In this document: piece by piece, positions 45,102 to 56,860 of the stretch
Layout of the letters: each line of letters begins with the position of its first letter
Numbering within the stretch: the stretch's first letter is position 1
Source of the DNA: Atherinomorus stipes
Taxonomy: Eukaryota; Chordata; Actinopteri; Atheriniformes; Atherinidae
Direction of reading: 5' to 3'
DNA: 64,000 nucleotides
Assembly (NCBI GenBank): GCA_023101725.1
Contig: JALJCO010007852.1
Span: 1 to 64,000 of the forward strand
The notes under the pieces: model-generated
Databases searched by the model: none
Told to the model about the DNA's origin: nothing
What the model saw: the letters and a program-made list of their open reading frames with translations, nothing else
Translations under genes and position numbers: made by a program

Positions 45102-45613
45102 CAGTCGTCCTCCAAATTATTTATACCTTCCTATTAAGGAAAAGGGTAAATTCACAATAGTAATTCAAATAACAAAAAAACTAATAATAAATAAAAATGT
45201 ACAAATATATAATTTGGTGGAATAAAATATTGCTTTTGAATCATGTTTTAAAGTAATAATTTAAGAAAAATGAACAAACAAAACTGTTCCTGACCAATTA
45301 GAGCACAGTGGACCAACATACCTGTCAACAGGTGCAGATGTCTGATTGGACGCTACAGAAAACACCTGATTGCAGTGATTGCCTCAAAGTGTTGCTCAAC
45401 AACATTTTAGTTCAGGAGCCCTATTGTACTTGTTTACTTGTTCTATTTTTTGTATGTTTGTTTTTAATATTTCTCTTGAATCACAATTTAAAATCAGTGC
45501 CATGATTTTCATAGAATTTTTATTTATTATTACTTTTGTCAATTTCAATTTATTTCATGGCACCTGATTTTTTTCCTGTCTTTAATGGGAGGGTATAATT
45601 TTGAGGACGACTG
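45102..45613. repeat. Tc1-type MITE
   Basis: CAGTCGTCCTCCAAATTA at the left mirrors TAATTTTGAGGACGACTG at the right. The inside is AT-rich with no transposase. Parts recur at about 56,905-57,380 and 14,640-14,900. Confidence 0.7.
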
Positions 45614-46100
45614 ACAAGTGTAAAGCTGCGCTGGAAGTGAATTCCATGGATGCCACAACACAATAGTTCACTCACCACCTGTAGTTTGAAGAGTATTAAT
45701 CTGTCACACATCTGTCTTAAAATGACTTTGACATTTCTCAGGTATTCTTTTTAATTTAGCCGAAGGCTTAAATCTAAGTCTTACTTGTGCTCCGCACCCT
45801 GAACTTCTAAAACTCAACCAACTGGTGCATTTCATGTGAAATGCCAAATAGTCACAAAAGCAATATCATATTTGTACTGATGAGCAAATAAAGTGTGAAT
45901 TATTTACAATAAAACGCACAGATGACATATTGCCAACAGAAAACATTCTACAGCCTCTGTAGGACAATAAAATGCAGACCCACCACCTTCAGGGCGATGA
46001 GTGAGAAAGCGAGCCTAGACAACCTTACAGGACACACCTGGACACTGGTCCATCCAGGGGATCAGAATAATCCCAATATAATCCCAATGTGAAATTCTTT
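45614..46100. other. No gene seen
   Basis: Unique-looking sequence leading into the transposase fragment. Confidence 0.4.
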
Positions 46101-46410
46101 TCAGAGAACATGGAGGCCGTGTCCTGCAGACTACTCGGGAGCATCCAGCTTGTCATCAGTGGACAGTTGAAAAGCTGCATCTCTGATGGGATGGGGTTGT
46201 TTTAGTGTCTATGGCGACAGCAGCTTCCACATTTGTGAAGCTCCATCAATGCTGGAAAGTACATGGAGGTTTTAGAGCAACATGCAGGGAAGACCTGCAG
46301 GTTTCAGCAAGACCTGGACCACATACTGGATCCATCACATCGCAGCATAGCCATAACAGCACAGGAGAAGAGCACGGTTGCTAAACTGGCCCGCCTGCAG
46401 TCCAGAGTTC
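46100..46410 (+). pseudogene. Tc1-like transposase fragment (source of the following minisatellite)
   Basis: Reads SDGMGLF, SSINAGKYMEVLEQH, CRFQQDLDHILDPSHRS and then VAKLARLQS. This matches the catalytic core of a widespread fish Tc1-like transposase, whose usual order is SDGMG, INAE-Y-QVLEQH, FQQDNAKPHTA and V-NWPACSPDLSPIEN. It has several stops, and reading continues directly into the tandem repeat at the WPACSPD codons. Confidence 0.7.
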
Positions 46411-47305
46411 AGCTGCTGAACTGGTCTGCCTGCAGTCCATAGTCCAGCTGCTGAACTGGTCTGCCTGCAGTCCAGAGTCCGGCTGCTGAACTGGTCTGCC
46501 TGCAGTCCAGAGTATGGCTTCTGAACTGGCCTGCCTGCAGTCCAATGTTTGGCTGCTTAACTGGTCTGCCTGCAGTCCAGAGTCCGGCTTCTGAACTAGC
46601 CTGCCTGCAGTCCAAAATTAAGGTCCTGAAACGACCTGCCTGTAGTCAAGACTCCAGCTGCTGAACTGACCTGCCTGTAGTCCAGAGTCTAGTTGCTGAA
46701 CTGGTCTGCCTGCAGCCCAGAGTTCAGTTGCTGAACTGACCTGCCTGCAGTCCAGAGTCTGGCTGCTGAACTGGTCTGCCTGCAGTCCATAGTATGGCTT
46801 CTGAACTGGCCTGCCTGCAGTCCAAAGTCCAGCTGCTGAAGTGACCTGCCTGCAGTCCAAAATTAAGGTCCTGAATCGACCTGCCTGTAGTCCAGACTCC
46901 AGCTGCTGAACTGACCTGCCTGTAGTCCAGATTCCAGCTGCTGAACTGACCTGCCCGAGTCCAGAGTCCAGCTGCTGAACTGACCTGCCTGCAGTCCAGA
47001 ATCCTGCTTCTGAACTGACCTGCCTGCAGTCTAAAATCTGGTTGCTGAACTGACCTGCCTGTAGTCCAGATTCCAGCTGCTGAACTGACCTGCCCGAGTC
47101 CAGAGTCCAGCTGCTGAACTGACCTGCCCGAGTCCAGAGCCCAGCTGCTGAACTGACCTGCCTGCAGTCCAGAATCCTGCTTCTGAACTGACCTGCCTGC
47201 AGTCTAAAATCTGGGTGCTGAACTGACCTGCCTGTAGTTCAGACTCCACCTGCTGAACTGACCTGCCTGCAAGTACGAGTCTGCGTGCTAAATCAATCAG
47301 CCTGC
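46386..47305 (+). repeat. 35-bp minisatellite, about 26 units
   Basis: The unit is close to GCTGAACTGGTCTGCCTGCA plus GTCCAGAGTCCAGCT, with variants such as CTTCTGAACT and CCTGTAGTCC. Higher-order repeats are visible (about 46,860-47,000 resembles 47,030-47,230). The open frames on the minus strand are by-products of a period not divisible by three. Confidence 0.93.
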
Positions 47306-48981
47306 AGTCCAGCTGGCGGACAGCAGCTGGACTGCAATTTAATCTCTAATGGGACAAAATAATCTGTGAACTATGGAAGATTCCAGACTGTATCATAGGA
47401 AGGACAAAGACCTCAAATGTGTTTCCATCTAGTGGCAAGAACCCAGAAGTTATGTCAAAGGTTGTTTCCATGAATGGACTGAGCTGGTGGTGGACTATGA
47501 TGTGAGAACCAGAGGTAGAGACTAACAGGAAACTAAAGAGGGCATATAAAACAAACTGACTTGGCCATAATGAGAGAAAAAAGAAGACAAGTCTTTATGT
47601 CTTCTTTAAGTTTCTTTCTTTTTTTTTTTTCTTTTTACAGTATTGGCTGAGAATTAAACAGTTAATAGTACCACTACAGTACGACTAGTACAACCACATC
47701 TGTTACAAATAATAGTAAAATATGGTGATAAGAAGTTTTTTTTTTTTCTTTGCTTCAAAATGTGCGTCAAAACATAAGAACATTCACTTTTTTGTAATTC
47801 TATTAAACTGGTTATATCAGTGAGATCACTGGGTGATTTTTTTTTAGGTAAAAAATGTCTACTTTGGAAATCAACAAATCCACATTTTCTGGACTGAAGA
47901 GGAATAGAAGAAGGTCTCTATTCTGCAGGACAGAACTTTTTTAGTTGTGGAGTACATACATTTTTTCCTCTTTGTTTTCTCAGCCAGAACATGTTAAACC
48001 CGTTTTCTCTGTTTGTTATCATTTAAACCTTGAAAGATCTGAGCTTCGCCGATGGCTGTATTTTTCAGTTTTAAGCTATGTGGGCTGACTGACATAATTA
48101 CACACCCTCAACAGTGTCTGCAGTTTTTGAGAAGTGAGGATGGGGGAGGTAAAGATCTGGGTCGGTCAGGCACAGAGCAGGAAAATGCTATGAGACTCCC
48201 CCGTCCCCATCCCACTACCTCCAAGGGATTTAAAAACAACAACAACAACAAAAAAAAAAAAAACAGTTCAAACATTTCCTGGATTGCACACAACAGGGTT
48301 GTTGGCATCAACAGGAGGAAGGTGGCCGCTCAGGTTTCACCTCAGACTGAACAGGACTGAACCTGCTGAGCACCACCTGCTTTGCATATGAGGAAAAAAT
48401 GTCAGAATTACTGGTTTCCACCACTTTAGCTCCCCTTCCTCCATTTAAGCTCCAGTTCTCTGCAGAAGCTCTTAAACTTTTACAAGCATTTTCAGACTCC
48501 AAAACCCTTTTTACAACATATAGGGCACCTTATAATTTAGCTGCCTTTTGGTGATGTGTAGATAGTGTTTTACATTTTCTACAGTCCAACAGAAACACAG
48601 GGGGCCGCTGCTGCTAACCAGTAATGATCACTGTGGTTCATCAGCAGGCAGAGCTGCTACATTCTGTTAAATAAAACAAAACCAACCAGACACAGGTTGT
48701 TGGTAATATTTTAATCATTAAAAAAGCTCTGTACATTGTTTACATTTACTCTTTTGTACATCCACACACATCTTATCTTTCCTGTGACCTACAACCACAC
48801 AGCTAAAGTTGGCAACATGCTCATTTATCATAAGCCCCTTTCAGACTCGCTCTGGAAAGCGGTAATAGTGCAGACTTTGTTCTTTATACCATTTGCATTA
48901 AGACATGCGTTCCACTCTTTTACCTCAGAGAAGTATGTACCTACTGGTCTTCAGCAACCAGACTGGTCATAAAAGCGGACA
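47306..48981. other. No gene seen
   Basis: Contains poly(T) tracts, an AAC run at 48,235-48,263 and short open frames without motifs. Confidence 0.4.
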
Positions 48982-49713
48982 TAGGGCTGGACGATATAGA
49001 AAAAAAGATTTTAAAAAAACTGTATTGATCGATTTTGATATTTCTTTAAAAAAAAAAAAAAAAAAAAAAAGCCATTATCAAATTAAAAGCTATTTTAGGT
49101 GCAGCCTTGGCTCTTTAAGCTTTTGCTTAATGATCTACTTATAATAAAGATCAAATTAAAGCCGTTTTTACATGAGCGGTGAAGTTCATCCGCTCTTTAA
49201 ACAGACTCGTCTTTTCAAACATGCCGCTTTGTTGCGGACTTATCACATCCCGGCGCTTTCAGACATCAGGAAATGTTGCGGAAAAGTCAGCACAGCCCCG
49301 CTCTCCCTTCAACTCTGTCCGGAACATTTTCTTGTGCTTTCAGCCAAAACAACATGCTGCAACATTTCTGCTCTTGTGACATGTAGACCAGCCGGTTCAT
49401 GTCCGCTACATCTCTGAGGTAAAAGGCCGGTACGCATGTCTGAATGCAGCGTTATAAAGGACAGAGTTCATAATATTACCGCTTTCCAGTGGAAGTCTGA
49501 AAGGGGCATAACACTGAATTCCAGTTCGGCCTTTGCCTGGGTCTGCGTTTGTGATTGGTTTGGTGGAAGGAGTGACTGTAGTATCATGCTACCTGATAGG
49601 CTACAGCGGAAAACTGTGCTTCTATATTGAACTTTTATTGACCCTCTTTTTTTTCTATTGAAAAAAACTCTATCAATCAATGTATATCAATATCAAATTA
49701 TTGTCCAGCCCTA
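48982..49713. repeat. hAT-like MITE (TAGGGCTGGACGATAT)
   Basis: Begins TAGGGCTGGACGATATAG and ends ATTATTGTCCAGCCCTA, with an internal A tract (49,049-49,070). It contains an inner inverted copy of nearby words such as TTTCAGACTCGCTCTGGAAA (48,840) against TTTCCAGTGGAAGTCTGAAA (49,483). Confidence 0.65.
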
Positions 49714-50110
49714 ACCGGTCACAACGGACCAGCGCAGCACGCTCACCATCCTGTTTCTAACAACTCGTAACAACATGGATGTGAGATTGTTGAGCTACAG
49801 GAAGCACCACCAACTCTCCAGTCCTCTGTCTGGGAGCGCTTCGGTGTAGATGAAGAGGGAGCTGAATAAAAGTCGATGAGCCGGTGTGATAGCCGCTGCG
49901 TTGATGACCTATAACTACAGATCAGCTCTGCTGAATGAGGAATTCATGAACTCTGTAACCGGTAACCTTCCAGTTACAGCATTCCAGCATTAATAATAAC
50001 TACATAATCAAAAGCAGATACACTCTGCTGTCATTTCCAAACACATTTAAAAACAAAAAAGAAAAAACAGAGAGGACAGAAAAACATAAAGGATTGTATA
50101 AGCCCTGATA
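49714..50110. other. No gene seen
   Basis: No recognisable feature. Confidence 0.4.
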
Positions 50111-50423
50111 TAGGGCTGGGAAAAAAAAATCAATACACTGAAATATCGTAATATTTTCATCTACTGATATCATATCGATATTTAAAAATGCAGTATCGGT
50201 CTATTTTACTAATGAAATTTCACTAGATATTGTCGTTCTGTTACAAAATCTTGCGGGTTTTCATGAAATCTTGCAAATTTCATCGTTCTCTTACGAAATC
50301 TTGTGAGATTTAATTGGCAAACTAGATCAGGAGTGCGTTTTTAAATATCAATATAAAATCTGCATATGAAAACATAGCTTATTTCGCTCTATTTCAGTGT
50401 ATCGATATTTTTTCGCCAGCCCT
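50111..50423. repeat. hAT-like MITE (AGGGCTGGGAAAAAA, ATCGATATTTT)
   Basis: Left TAGGGCTGGGAAAAAAAAAT and ACACTGAAATA are mirrored on the right by TATTTCAGTGTATCGATATT and CGCCAGCCCT. Confidence 0.7.
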
Positions 50424-51069
50424 GATAAAAACTGTTTCATTCCATGAAGTCGTACTAAATATTTTTAAAGTTCAGATCTAAGATGACGTGCTAACAACAT
50501 GATTTTAACGGCGGTATCAGCTGTGCGCGTTCCTGCGATGTTACTCGTTCTCAGCATCAGCAGGTGAGGAAGAGTGCGAGTGTTTCCATCTTCATCTTCC
50601 CAGTAGAGTTTAAAACCTGATATCTGTGTCTGAGTTTCAGCTGGTTGACGTGTTTTCAGACGCGTGCTCTGTCTGAGGCGCCATCACAGACTGATGTTCG
50701 CATCACAGAAACTCAGAGAGCAGCTATGACATGCTGTCATGTAACGCTGATAACTAACATCAGACAGTTTAGGTTTTAATCCAAGAGCTCAATATAAACC
50801 TGTTCTAGAGGAAATGAGACCTGAAACCAGTTTGTGAGCTGGTACTGGATAGAAAACCAGATACAGCCAAACACACACTCATATCATGTATACAAATGTA
50901 AAGTAACCTGACAAAACAGCGATCGTTGTGTTTTAAATCATAGTGAATAAATCTGTACTTTGATGATGAATGAAAAAAATACCTATTACCATCGCACTTA
51001 CTTGGCAAGGGAGTCATCACCCGGAAACGGCATTTTTCTCATTTAAACATGGATATTATTAGTGTTGGA
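50424..51069. other. No gene seen
   Basis: No recognisable feature. Confidence 0.4.
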
Positions 51070-52965
51070 CCTTGTTGTGACAAAAAGTGATTGTCTTCCA
51101 AAAACTGATTAAACAGCCGCTTGCTGTGTTGTGGGTGGGTTGTGGTTAGGGTTAGGTACGGGCAAAGGTAAGGCTCAGGGTTAGATTTTATCGTGCTCTC
51201 ATGGGTGTGGTGGTGTCGTGTAGTAACGTCGGTACACGACACCCCCACTTAAAGGAGCCCTATCATGAAAAATGGACTTTTAAGAGCTTTTCAGCATGTC
51301 AGTGTGTTATTTCCTCATCAAGAAATGATTTAAATCGTTATTTTTCTTCATTCATGCATATTTGAGTAATCTACATGAATATTTAAACCAACGCTACCTC
51401 CCTGCAAACGACTGACTACCCACCCCGTTACGTATGAATGTGGCACCAATCACGAAAGTCCAAATGCGCATGCTCAGTATCGTAGCAAGACGCCCTCTGT
51501 TGAACAGAAACTCAGAGAATCCTATACACACTCTCTGAGGAAGAAACAGATTTCCTCAGAGACAAGCAGCCATCAGCTAACAGACGTTTGCTCCAGAGTT
51601 CAGGAGAAGTTTCTTCCTTTTTTTTTTTTTTTTTAAGCTCTAGAGGACAGCAAGTTGGGAAAAATGCAGTTACGTTCAGCGTGGTTATGTTCAGTGTGGG
51701 AGTGTATTTGTTGTACTGGATGAATCGACTTGCCAGAAGTGGTTGGATTTTAACTTCAGGAGCAAGAAAAAAAACTCAACTTTGTGTGTGAACTTCACTT
51801 CTGACAACTTCATGAATGTCGGGCAGTAAAGTGTTTTTTTCTCTGGGATTACTTCTGAAACATGACGCAGTTCCTGCTATAAAAACGCGCATGGACAGAC
51901 AACAACACTGGTGAGTCAACACATCTCTCAGCTCAATGCTGTTAGCCTATGATTTGTTCGCTAATTTACTTACTTGTCAGGGGTCTCTGTGGTACTTCTG
52001 TGGTACTGCGTGTACTTCAAACTCCATATGAGACTCTGGGTCGAGCGCATACAGCTCCATAACAGGCTGGTCTGTTTCATCCCGTCGATCGGAGTCCGAT
52101 TATCCATCAATGTTTACAAGATCCATGTGAGTGCTGCATAGCTCAGCGTTAACTGTTAGCCTATGATTTGTTCGCTAAATTACTTGCTTGTCAAGGGTCT
52201 CTGTTAGGGCTGAAAGATATATCGTTATCGTATCTATATCGAGATACGAACATTCAAGATATTAATATCGCTAAAGCAACTATATAAAGGATATAGATTT
52301 CCCCTGTGCTTGTCCTGCATATAAAGCTCTGGAAGTCACAAAAAAACCTGCACTTTCCACCAAAGTGCTTGGTTTTCAACGAACCCGTAGTCATATCGTA
52401 TCGTATCGATATTGAGATGTCTGGCATGAATATCGAGATATGAAATTTTGTCCATATCGTTCAGCCCTAGTCTCTGTGGTACTTCTGTGGTACTGCGTGT
52501 ACTTCAAACTCCATATCAGACTCTGGGTCGAGCGCATCCAGCTCCATAACAGGCTGGTCTGTTTTATCCCGTCGATCGGAGTAATTATCCATCAATGTTT
52601 ACTACTAACATCCACATGAGAGCTGCCGGTGCCGGTGTTACAGACAATTCTGTGACCCTTCAGAATAAGTGTCTCTTCCGGGGCGACGTCATGAAATGGG
52701 CGTAAAACATGCTGCAATTGGTCGAGAGCTCTGCGGTTCAGGACAGTCAGCCATCTTACTTCCGTGTTGGAAATTAGACACATAGAAAAACTAATATTTA
52801 ACACCAAATTAGTTTCTATAGTAACGATGGGAACATATCTAGCTTATAAATGCCTATATTTGACTTTTGGAACATTTGAAAAGCATGGTACAGCTCCTTT
52901 AAGGACGTCCTCTTGGCTGTTTAATCAGTTTTTGGCAGACAGTCACTTTTAGGCACTACAACGCC
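51070..52965. repeat. Outer fold-back element carrying two nested insertions
   Basis: AAGTGATTGTCTTCCAAAAA with CTGATTAAACAGC (51,085-51,118) is mirrored by GCTGTTTAATCAGTTTTTGG with CAGACAGTCACTTTT (52,917-52,950). The inner element 51,249-52,902 starts TTAAAGGAGCCCTATCATG and ends CATGGTACAGCTCCTTTAA. It contains a tandem duplication (51,941-52,136 and 52,155-52,620), and the second duplicate is interrupted by the hAT MITE. Confidence 0.7.
52205..52469 (+). repeat. hAT-type MITE, unmodified reference copy
   Basis: TAGGGCTGAAAGATATATCG to ATATCGTTCAGCCCTA, 265 bp, flanked by GTCTCTGT at 52,197-52,204 and 52,470-52,477 (8-bp target duplication, the hAT size). The neighbouring tandem duplicate (51,979 onward) shows the uninterrupted GGGTCTCTGTGGTACTTC, an empty site. 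It is the unedited counterpart of 16,948-17,213 and 19,023-19,287. Confidence 0.95.
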
Positions 52966-54460
52966 ATCTAATTTACGACCCCCGTACTTCGTATTAAATC
53001 TCCGGGATGCGTTGTTATGCAGCGTGAATGTTTGTAAACGGCTCCACCATCAGTTTAATTTTATTTTTATTTTCCTGTCTGAGCAGAGGACGGCTGTCAC
53101 ACACAGCTTACAGATGACGTAAGTGACGCAAGTCGTGATGCAGCCGACTGTGATTGTGACGGTGATGCTGGTTGGTACCAGACTTCCGACTAGAACACGG
53201 GAATGATTACTGCCTCCACGTTGGTTTAATCCGACATGGTGAGCATGGTGAAAGACTAAATAAATCATGTAGTCTGAACCTGCAGAAGTTATCCGAGAGG
53301 GTTTTCTTGAAGATCAGTCACTCCTGCTGTCCTATTATCACCATTTTCAACTGTTTACAGATATTAACGTTTTGAGTTTTGCAACCGAACATATACCAGG
53401 ACTCAAACATTATATTTCCCAGACACTTTTACGTCGTATCATAATGTCATCTGCATTAAAAGTGGAGTCTTGTTCCATAAAACACATGTCTTCTCATAGT
53501 TCAATAACGCTTTTCCTGTGTTTTCTTGCCCCTTGGTTGCACGTGCATCCTATCTGTGACGTTGCTCGGAGACCCTTTATGTATATATAGTGCATGTATT
53601 TAAATTCCAGCTGGGGTAGATCATGTCTAAATAAGAAGGGAAAGTGGTTTGGATCATAGAATGTTAGAGAGGGACGAACCTTCCGCTACGTTACCTGTTG
53701 GTTTCTGAAGAGCTAAAAGTGAAGCCAGGTGGGCGTGTCCCACCATCGCCATCTTTCCGTGTCACGTGCATCGTCACTCCCGAAAAAATACTAAAATGGA
53801 CACAGCGCGGCCTCGGGGCAAATGATTGACAGCTGACGTACTCTGGGCTAAATGCTAACCTAGCTAACTTGAAACTAACCGGAGCTAACAAAGATAAGCC
53901 CCCTAAGCAGCGGGGTAAAGCTAAGACTCGCTTAGACTTGCTATTATCTGACTAAAAGCCACCGTTGTGCGACTCTGCTACAAACTGAGACCTCACTGAG
54001 AGCAAACAAGGAACTAACTAGGAGCCACCGGTCGGCAGGCCGGACTTCCGGTCTGCAGCATGTCAATCAAAAGGACACGCCCTTAATTATGTATAATTTC
54101 AAGAATAAATAACATCTAAATGAATGAGTTATAAAAAATTCACCCCTTCACAGCTGACATGAGGGTAAACTTGACCTAATAAACCTAAAATGATTTTTTG
54201 AACCAGGCTTTCTGCTGTGAAGTTTGGGTTTTTAACATGGGAGTCTGTGGGGATTTGCTCAGTCTTGCAGCCCCTAGCGGATGAAGGGAGAACTACAAAA
54301 ATGACTTCTTCTGGGTAGCGTCATAGTTGGCCACCGGAGGTTGCCGCTTGGTTTGGAAGCAGTTTTGACTCTCCCCTGTGAAGAAGCAGCTTTCTTTTCA
54401 ATCGCAATATCTCAGCGAGAAAAGCTTAAAACTGGGATTTTCAAATTCTGCATACATACA

Positions 54461-54462
<2 letters not shown>
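52966..54462. other. No gene seen
   Basis: Mixed sequence; the short open frames have no motifs. Confidence 0.4.

Positions 54463-54499
<37 letters not shown>
54463..54499 (+). repeat. TA microsatellite
   Basis: About 18 TA units directly before the LINE fragment, with ATACATACATATATG leading in. Confidence 0.95.
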
Positions 54500-54500
<1 letters not shown>

Positions 54501-54509
54501 TGTATGTAT

Positions 54510-55657
54510 GATATAGATCTTTGTAACTTGTCTCAATTGTTTAAATGTATTGTGTTTGCTGATGATACAACCTTGGTTTGTTCGAGCAAAAAACTAAGTG
54601 AACTTTTGCTTCTGATAGAGAGAGAATTATATTTACTCAAAACCTGGTTTGTTATAAACAAGCTGTCATTGAATATATCAAAAGCTAAATTCATGATATT
54701 TGGAAGTAAAAATGAGATTCTTGAAGAGGTAAAATTAAATATAAATGGCATTGAAACTGAAAGGGTTTTCTATGTAAAATTTCTAGGAGTCATAATTAAC
54801 TCAAAATGAATCTGGAAGCAACACATGCATTACATTAAGGCAAAGATTTCAAAAACCCTTGGTATCCTCTACAAAACAAAAGATTTTTTTAAGTATAAAG
54901 CATTGTTTATAATTTATTGTACCTTGATACTCCCATACATGACTTACGGTGTGGAACCAAGGGGTGGCACAATCAAGACAACCCTTAATGATATTGTTTT
55001 ATTACAGAAACGTGCCATACGCCTGATAAATAATGCTGGAAATTATGACCATACGCATCCATTATTTATTAAATCAAATCTTATGAAATTTTAAGAGTTT
55101 ATTACAGAACAATCCCAATTATGTTTAAAGCTAAACAAAATATTCTTCCAGAAGATGTCCGAAAAAAAAATTTTAAGCTTCAGCAAACTAAATACAATAT
55201 GAGAGATGATTGTAAATTTATCGTACCAACATCCAAAAAAAGTGGTGAAAAAGAGATGTGTCATTTTGGGGAGAACAATCTCAACAAGGAGATAAAAAAA
55301 AACAAAACAATTGTAATACTTTGTATTACATATATTAAATATTTGTATTACGTACATAGATATATTTAAAAAGAAGATCTCCCAGTCCATATTTGAGAGA
55401 CATGTAGCTGAATGAAGATAAAATTCCTCAACCTTTTTTTCCTTTCCTGTACATTTGTTTTGTTTGTCCCGAATGTACAATGTAGGATAACTCATTTGGT
55501 GTAAAATATATTTATTTAGGCATACAAGCTTTTTGCTTCTGCCTGTTTTGGTCTTACAATCTTTATTTGCTTTATTGAAAAAAACAAACAAAAAAACAAA
55601 ACAAAAAACTTATTTTGTGGCTGAAACAATAAACTGATTAAAAAAAAAAAAAAAAAA
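54510..55657 (+). pseudogene. Non-LTR retrotransposon 3' half (FADDTT type)
   Basis: LCNLSQLFKCIVFADDTTLV holds the RT catalytic Asp pair; then ERELYLLKTWFVINKLSLNI, KAKFMIFGSKNE, RVFYVKFLGVIINSK, a stop, ISKTLGILYKTKDFFKYKAL and LLQKRAIRLINNA. One in-frame stop (54,807) and a frameshift near 55,093 break it. It ends with AATAAACTGATT and a poly(A) at 55,640-55,657. It is related to the fragment at 4,853. The clade is uncertain. Confidence 0.8.
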
Positions 55658-55837
55658 GGACCAAAACTGACAAAAGTATCCAGAGGGAGGCATAAGAGAT
55701 ATATTTTATAACTAACGTATCACCACAAGGGGGCCGACTTTAGAACATTTTCATTTCTAAGTATAACCCCCAGCAGAAAAGCCCAAAACCGAGGCGAGGT
55801 GGGGGGAGGGGAGGGGGGCAGAAAAGTGATGGTGGAA

Positions 55838-56860
55838 AAGGCAAGGCAAGTTTATTTGTACAGCACATTTCATGTACAGAACAATTCAAAGTGCTTTACA
55901 TAAAACATTATAAGCAAAAGGGAGAGAAAAAAACAATTAGAAGCATGATTCAAAATTAAAAGCATTTAAGATTAAAAAGAGAGAATACAGAGACGTGGGG
56001 ATTTTAACTTTTGAATAAAATCTACGTAAATGCAGCTGAGAACAGGTGGGTCTTCAGCCTGGATTTAAATAAACTAAGTGTTTCAGCTGATCTGAGACGT
56101 TCTGGGAGTTTGTTCCAGACATGTGGAGCATAGAAGCTGAACGCAGCTTCTCCATGTCTGGTTCTGACTCTGGAACTGATAAAAGACCGGATCCAGATGA
56201 CCTGAGGGGTCTTGTAGGTTCATACTGGGTCAAGAGGTCACTGATGTATTTTGGGCCTGAACCATTCAGAGCTTTATAGACCAGCAGCAGAACTTTAAAG
56301 TCTATTCTCTGATGGACCGGCAGCCAGTGTAAAGACCTCAGAACTGGACTGATGTGGTCCACTTTTCTGGTCTTAGTGAGAACTCGGGCAGCAGAGTTCT
56401 GAATGAGCTGCAGCTGTTTAACTGATTTTTTAGGTAAACCAGTAAAGACGCTGTTACAGTAGTCAAGCCGACTGAAGATGATGATGGACTAGTTTTTCCA
56501 GATTTTCCTGAGACATCAGATCTTTTATCCTTGAGATGTTCATCAGGTGATAGTAGGCTGATTTAGTGATCACTTTGATGTGTTTTTCAAAGTTTAGGTC
56601 TGAGTCCATCACTACACCCAGATTTCTGGCCTGATTGGTGGTTTTTAGGTGGATGGACTGAAGTTCTGTGACGACCTGCAGTCGTTTCTCTTTGGCTCCA
56701 AAAACAATCACCTCAGTTTTGTTTTTGTTCAGCTGAAGAAAGTTGAGGCACATCCAGTCATTAATCTCATCAATACATTTACCAAGAGCCTGTAAAAGGG
56801 CCCCGGTCTCCTGGTGACACTGTAATGTATAGCTGTGTGTCATCTGCGTAGCTTTGGAAA
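55838..56860 (-). pseudogene. L2 LINE 3' half
   Basis: Minus strand: CIDEINDWMCLNFLQLNKNK and TEVIVFGAKEKR, RNLGVVMDSDLNFEKHIK, then after a break [40 protein letters not shown], and a 3' UTR ending in the GGCAAGGCAAGTTTATTTGT tail. It is 5'-truncated, with one frameshift near 56,460. It supplies the uninterrupted sequence matching the L1 insertion site of the other L2. Confidence 0.85.

Noticed and set aside
46409..47249. Repeated minus-strand frames reading MDCRQ and TAGRPVQ
   Set aside because: Translation of the 35-bp minisatellite; not a protein gene.
46386..47305. Regular repeats as a CRISPR array
   Set aside because: Units are contiguous 35-bp copies without spacers, in a eukaryotic context.
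52205..52469. Reference MITE as an APOBEC or RIP-mutated copy (G-to-A)
   Set aside because: Its terminal repeats agree with each other and with the right end of the G-rich copy; it keeps many G where such decay would have removed them.
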